From Pontederia crassipes (lineage: Eukaryota > Streptophyta > Magnoliopsida > Commelinales > Pontederiaceae): 64,000 nt of DNA. The stretch spans positions 56,812,203 to 56,876,202 of the forward strand of contig CM060187.1 in NCBI GenBank assembly GCA_030549335.1, given 5' to 3'. Position numbers and translations under genes: made by a program. Shown piece after piece: positions 58,358 through 64,000 of the stretch (positions are counted from its first letter, which is position 1; each line of letters begins with the position of its first letter). Under the pieces are notes generated by a model, which was given only the letters and a program-made list of their open reading frames with translations, ran no database searches and was not told where the DNA came from.

Positions 58358-61300
58358 ATGTCAGGAGGATCGCGGATTGAGATAGAAAAATTTGATGGAA
58401 CACGATTTGATCTCTGGAAGATGAAGATGAAGGATCTCCTCTGTGATCGAGATCTTTGGACGGCAATCGAGAAGGAGAGGTCAGGCATGGAAGCGACGAA
58501 GGTCGCGAATGGGACGTCCTCCAGTCAGGCAGATCCAAAGACGATCGAAGAGTGGGATCGAATCGATAGAAAGGCGAAGGGTTTGATTCGACTTTGTCTC
58601 GCGGATTCAATTCTTACGAATGTGATGAGCGAACCTACAGCCAGAGATCTATGGAGGAAGTTGAAATCCCTATATCAAAGTAAGTCATTGGTTAACAAGT
58701 TATTTCTGAGGAAGAAACTGTACAATCTTCGGATGCATGAGGGTGACTCGTTCTCTACTCATCTTTATAACTTTAATACGGTGATCAGTCAACTTGTATC
58801 GATCGGTGGTAATTTATAAGATGATGATAAGGCAATAACATTGCTCTGTTCGCTGCCGGATTCATGGGATAATTTGATTATCGTGATTGGTGGCGGGGAT
58901 AAAGAACTTTCGTATGAAAGTATATATGCTGCCTTGTTATCAGAGAAAACACGAAGAAAGGGATCAGCAAATTCTAGTAAAAAGGCGCTGGCGGCCAGAG
59001 GAAGGCAACCAGAAAGGAATCAAAATCAGAGAGGGTTCAGATCCAAATCTCGTGGGCGTTCGAAGAGTAGAGATAAGAAGGTGCAATGCTGGATATGTCA
59101 AGAGTGTGGCCACTTGAAGCAGGATTGCAAAAATAAGCCAGTTCACAAGAAAGAAGCTGAGTCAACCTCGGACAAAAAGGAGGCTGAGGCAGGAGATATG
59201 TATGTGGCTTCTGCATGTATGGCACAGTCAGATAAGGATGTCTGGCTCATCGATACTGGTGCTTCATACCACATGACACCTCATAGACACTGGTTTTGTG
59301 AATATGAGGAGTATAATGGTGGAGATGTCATGCTCGGAGATGACACTACGATTCATATTATTGGACGTGACAAGGTGAAACTGAGGATGAATGATGGCAC
59401 GGTGAAGACTCTAACAGATGTGATGCATATACCACTTATGAGCAGGAATTTATTATCTGTTGGTACAATGGCTTATTCGGGTGTTATATTCAGTTGCAAC
59501 AAGGATTCGTGCAAGATGATCAGAGGGTCTATTGTGATTGCGCGAGGGATTCGCTATAGCACATTGTACAAGTTGCTCGGAGAGACTATATCTGTGGGCT
59601 GCGGATTTATTTCTGAAGAGGCCAAAGAAGATGAAGACAGCACATCTATGCTGTGGCATTAGAGATTAGGCTATATCAGTGAGAAAGAACTTCTACCATA
59701 GCATGAAGTCATATGGTAGAAGGAGTTCCGGATTATTCTGTGGGCTTCGGGTTCTGTGAACATTGCCTCCATGAAAAATAGAACCGAGTCAGTTTTCAAC
59801 ACACAGGTTCAAGAGCAACCAAGATTCTCGAACTGATCCATAGTGATATTTTTGGACCAACTCCGACTCCATCTATTGGAGGGTTCAGGTACTATGTCTC
59901 TTTCATAAATGATTTTTCGATATACAGTTGGATTTATTTTATCAAAAATAAGTCAGATGTATTCGATAAGTTTCGAGAATTTAAAGTTTTGGTGGAAAAC
60001 CAATTGAGCAGCAAGATCAAGGTCCTTCGTACAAATAACGGAGGCGAATTTTGTTAAGAGAAGTTTGAGCAGTTCTGCGTGGACAATGGTATTGCAAGGC
60101 AAAAGATAACTCCATATATACCCGAGCAGAATGGAGTAGCTGAAAGGTTAAATCGGTCACTCATAAAGAAGGTCAAATGTATGCTGAGTTGGGCTGAATT
60201 AGGGCAAGAGTTCTGGGCAGAAGCTGTTGCCACAGCAAACTATTTGAAGAATCACTCACCGACCTCATTAGTGAAGGATTGGATGCCTTGTGATGCAATG
60301 TTTGGGAAGAAGCCGAATCTGTCTCATGTTCGAGTGTTCGGATGTGACGCATATGTTCATATACTCAAGAAAAAGCGGGATAAGCTTGACAGTAAGTCTG
60401 AAAAGAACATATTTGTTGGATACAAGGAAGAGGTCAAGGGCTATAAACTGTGGAATCCAAAGTCAAGGACTATTGTCTACAGCAAGGTTGTTATTTTTCG
60501 TGAATCATGTTCCCAAGTTGAAGTTCAAAAATGTGATGAACCTAAGAAAGTGGTAGTGTTTGAAGAAGATTTTAATTCTGAAACTTCAGAGGTTGTTGCA
60601 CAAGATACTTCAGTTGAGTCTGCTTCAGAACCGGATCAAGAGGACTCGGTTAATAAAGTTGAAGATACAGATTCAGATGAAGACCCAGATATTGGTACTA
60701 TCATACCAGTTCTCAGGAGATCGACACGAGAAAGGAGAGCACCTTTTAGATATTCTCTTAGTGCTCTGAGTTCGTTCATGCTTTGAGCATCATCGGAGAA
60801 GAACCTAGTTCTGTAAAAGATGCAAGGTCTATGAATGATGCAAATCAGTGGGAGCTTGCTATGGCAGATAAGATGCAGTCACTGGATAAGAATGAAATAT
60901 GGAGCTTGTGTAAATTGCCTAAGGATAGAAAGGCAATTGATTGTAAATGGGTGTTCAAGCGAAAGCTGAAACCGGATGGGTCTGTAGAGAAGTACAAGGC
61001 GAGATTGGTAGCTAAAGGATACTATCAGGTTGAGGGAGTCGTCTATGATGAGATTTTTTCTCCCATGGCGAAAATGACTTCAGTCAGACTTGTTCTATCT
61101 CTGACAGCAGCATATAATCTTGAGATAAAGCAGATGGATGTGAAGACGACATTCCTTCATGAGGACTTGGAGGAAGAGATATATATGAGACAACCAGAAG
61201 ATTTTGAGGTTCAAGGTAAAGAGAAGCTGGTGTGCAAATTGAAGAAGTCTCTGTATGAATTGAAGCAGTCGTCAATGATGTGGTACCAGAAGTTTGATAC

Positions 61301-62423
61301 GTATATGCTCGAACTCAAGTTTGTACGTTCAGATTCAAATCATTGTGTTTATGTGAAGAGAGTTGGAGATCAGTTTGTCATTCTTACACTGTATGTGGAT
61401 GACATGTTGCTGATTGAAAATAGTATGAAGATGGTGAATTCAGTGAAGAGTTTGTTGACTAAGAAGTTTGAGATGAAAGACTTGAGGTCAACGAATTTTA
61501 TTTTGGATATGCAGATTAGAAGGGATCGTCAGAAGCGAAAGTTGTGGCTAGAACAGGAGAAGTACATAAAAGAAGTGTTGAAAAAATTTAACATATCGGA
61601 CTGCAAGCCAGTGGGTACTCCTATGTCTCTAGGAATCAAACTTTCTGCAGAGCAATGCCCGAAGACGGATGAAGAAGCCGAAAAGATGGACCGTGTGCCA
61701 TATGCAAGTGCAGTGGGCAGCTTGATGTATGTCATGATGTGCACGCATCCAGTTATAGTCCAAGCAGTGGGAGTCTTAAGTCGGTATATGTCTAACCCAG
61801 GCAGGGAATATTGGAATGCTATCAAGAGAGTTTTCAGGTACCTTCATGGAACTTCAGATTTTGCTTTGTGCTTTGAAGGTGCGGGAAAAGGAAAGATGCT
61901 TGATATTATAGGCCATGTAGATGCTGCTGATTGGGGTGAGATATTGATAGTAGACGATCCACTAGCGGATATGTTTTTACATTATTTGGAGCTGCACTAA
62001 GTTGGATGAGCAAGAGACAGCGTGATAACACTTTCTTCTACGGAAGCTGAATATATGGCTCTTACTCATGCTGCAAAGGAGGTCATATGGCTACGGCGGT
62101 TGTGCTTTGAGCTCGGATTTGAGCAAAGTGCCATAGAGGTGAGATGTGATAATGAAGGTACTATTCAGTTAGCTAAGAATCCTGCATTTCACTCATGCAC
62201 AAAGCATATTGACATCCAATACCATTTCATTCGAGAAAAGGTGAAAAAGAAAGAGATTCAGTTTGAAAATGTTGATACAACAGAAAATAGTTATGATTTT
62301 CTGACTAAAGCAGTTACAGGTGCAAAGTTCGAGTGGTGCTCTACTGCTATCGGATTGAAGAAGAATGTTGCTGGCAAGGCTCTCATTGGTGTGAAGTATC
62401 CACCAAGTGAGAGAATGTTATAG
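58358..62423 (+). pseudogene. Decayed copia gag-pol region
   Basis: Approximate parts: gag at 58.36-59.1 kb, with KFDGTRFDLWKMKMKDLL and LRKKLYNLRMHEGDS; zinc knuckle CWICQECGHLKQDC near 59.09 kb; protease with WLIDTGASYHMT near 59.25 kb; integrase at about 59.8-60.4 kb, with PYIPEQNGVAERLN; reverse transcriptase at about 60.9-61.6 kb, with KARLVAKGY and LTLYVDDMLL; RNase H at about 62.0-62.35 kb, with [17 protein letters not shown]. It is the same superfamily as the 22.7-kb element but a different, older copy on the opposite strand. It is broken and treated as a fossil. Confidence 0.94.
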
Positions 62424-62893
62424 TTGGTGAATACTTCAGGACCCCTTGTTTCTCACACTGGATTCGCCCATATGAAATTAGGGGAATCTGAGTATTACCC
62501 AATTAGTAGTGCTGCTGACGTACGAACAAAAGGAGAGGTTCGGGGGACCCCGCCCCCTAACGGCGGTCCTGCTCGTCGGTGAGCGGGCGAGGGTTCGGGG
62601 AAAGCACCCCAGAAATTTAGACGAATTTTGGGCTTTTGTTTAGCCAGTCCGTGTGGTTCGGATTAAGTTTTTTCTATATTTATTTGGGTTTTAAACTCGG
62701 TTTGGATATGCTATTAATAGCCTAATTTTTTATGTAATCTATGTGACGGCTATAAACCTAAACGATATAGTGGAACCTCTTTGCAGGGCGTAGCCCTCAT
62801 CTCAAGGATGAACCTGAATAAATTCGTATGTCTCCTCTAATTTTCTGTAATCTCTCTACGATCTTCTCTCATTGTTCTCGACTTTTCCCATCA
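62416..62893 (+). repeat. 3' LTR of the 57.8-kb copia fossil
   Basis: A 478-bp LTR colinear with the 5' copy. The GC-rich hairpin is partly decayed here (near 62597-62612). Confidence 0.93.
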
Positions 62894-62898
62894 ATGCT

Positions 62899-64000
62899 CA
62901 GGCTTCCACCCAACTCCTCCTGATAAAATTGTAATGGTCCATCACGTACTCCATTATGCTTCAACCGGTCCAAACATATGCTATGCATCATGTGCCCTGT
63001 TCGCCCTAATTAATTAGGCCACCATATCGAGCTATTGTGAAGAGGCTAATTAATTAGGCGACTATATATATCATGAAAATTTCCTTTTAATGTTTTCTCG
63101 AGTTAAAAGGAAACTCCATACAAGAAAAATGGAAAAACAAAAAGAAACGACGTTTAGACATCAGATCCGAATGCCAGTGTCCATAAAAATCAGTATCTGA
63201 TATTAAAAACACGCCATAATTTTAAAAACGGACATAAATGCAAACGCATTTTGGAAAGAAGAATATTGGTTTAAAACAAATCAAACCACTACTCAGCCGT
63301 TCACGCTATAAATATAATATATTCATAGAGTTATAGCAGAAAAATAAACTAAAAACATGAAAAAACTTAGCGGGAAAAAATCCTTATAACACTGGCTCTT
63401 GGAATCAGTCGCAAAATGGAATAATTCTTGAGTTTGTCACTACATAGATCTTTTTTTTAGGTCTTCATCATTCATGCACTTTTCTTTTGACGATAATAAA
63501 ATTTATAACATTTTAGGAATGTAAATTTTCATCGAGCAAACTACTTCGTGGCTATGTAATATTTGAATTCAAATCGAAGTTCTTATTATGGGTGTAGTTA
63601 TTTTTTTATCAGGGTCCAACCATTTTTTTTTTCTTTATACCGAGATACGTGTGCAAATTACGCACATATAATCATTATTTACTTATGCATACTATATCAA
63701 GATTCGCACTAGGCAGAAATTTAAGAAGGAAAGTGGAGGACAATAAAGTTGACCACGTCAATTAAGCCGAATAATGAGGTCAACCTTCTTATGTAGTCAG
63801 AAATAAATATTTTGGCAGATTCCACATGGTAAGAGAAACAAATCACGGCCGTGTTTTCCTTCCACGACGACGCTACTTCCTTAAAAGTGATCCTTTGTCA
63901 TCCAATTTTAGATTCCGTGCGATCGAATACATGGCAACAGCTGGTTAACCGTGTTTATTAATTCCATATATATAATATGTATATACATATAAATATTTGT
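62899..64000. other. Intergenic DNA to the window end
   Basis: AT-rich sequence without a supported gene. A short repeated word, GGCTAATTAATTAGGC-like, occurs near 63008-63022 and 63044-63059. Nothing else was seen. Confidence 0.55.

Larger units (their letters stand above)
57834..62893 (+). mobile_element. Ty1/copia LTR retrotransposon fossil (plus strand)
   Basis: LTRs of 477 and 478 bp with tips TGTTA and CCATCA are flanked by perfect 5-bp duplications ATGCT (57829-57833 and 62894-62898). A primer-binding site (TGATATCAGAAC, 58313-58324) adjoins the 5' LTR, and a purine-rich AAGTGAGAGAA adjoins the 3' LTR. Domain order is gag, zinc knuckle, protease, integrase, reverse transcriptase, RNase H. 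By eye the LTRs differ at roughly 14% of positions, making this the oldest LTR pair in the window, perhaps five million years or more at usual rates. The coding region is broken, with perhaps five to seven breaks. Confidence 0.95.

Overview
The window is nuclear DNA of a flowering plant, most probably a monocot outside the grasses. It has long AT-rich intergenic DNA, GT-AG introns, many microsatellites and five LTR-retrotransposon fossils. Its COI1 protein carries motifs shared with rice COI1 rather than Arabidopsis COI1, for example GHML and LYLRPGGLSD. Species and chromosome cannot be read from the sequence.

Three host genes are well supported, each with a complete splice model worked out by hand. 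(1) 7444-10401, plus strand: a COI1 jasmonate co-receptor F-box/LRR protein, 3 exons, 585 aa. (2) 17583-18753, minus strand: a DIVARICATA-type two-MYB-domain transcription factor with the SHAQKYF motif, 2 exons, 302 aa. (3) 36956-39372, minus strand: a secreted multicopper laccase, 6 exons, 560 aa, with all four copper-ligand motifs, a candidate miR397 target site and a 65-bp GA tract just upstream of its start. They share no operon-like logic. They are ordinary neighbours in a repeat-rich region.

Most of the remaining structure is mobile DNA. From left to right: a non-autonomous CACTA element (3716-4558); a 109-bp perfect tandem duplication (12212-12429); a foldback MITE (13737-14232); a Ty1/copia fossil on the minus strand (22710-27498, AGTCC duplications); a decayed FAR1-type Mutator-like element (28691-33653) with roughly 600-bp inverted arms made of about 60-bp repeats and a small GRF zinc-finger reading frame; a gag-only, Sirevirus-like LTR element (41248-45949, CCTAG duplications); a 2.2-kb solo LTR (47636-49832, TTAGG duplications); a small hAT-like element (51559-51841) whose 8-bp target duplication is split by a chromodomain Ty3/gypsy fossil (51846-57560); and an older Ty1/copia fossil (57834-62893, ATGCT duplications).

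I found no radically new system. The most informative structures are the gypsy insertion inside the hAT target duplication, which gives a clear order of events, and the MULE with repeat-built arms and a GRF zinc-finger frame. The tRNA-like promoter boxes inside the hAT-like element and the miR397 site in the laccase come next. Element ages are rough, from by-eye LTR comparison: gypsy youngest (about 5% LTR difference), then the 22.7-kb copia (about 8%), the gag-only element (about 11%), and the 57.8-kb copia oldest (about 14%).
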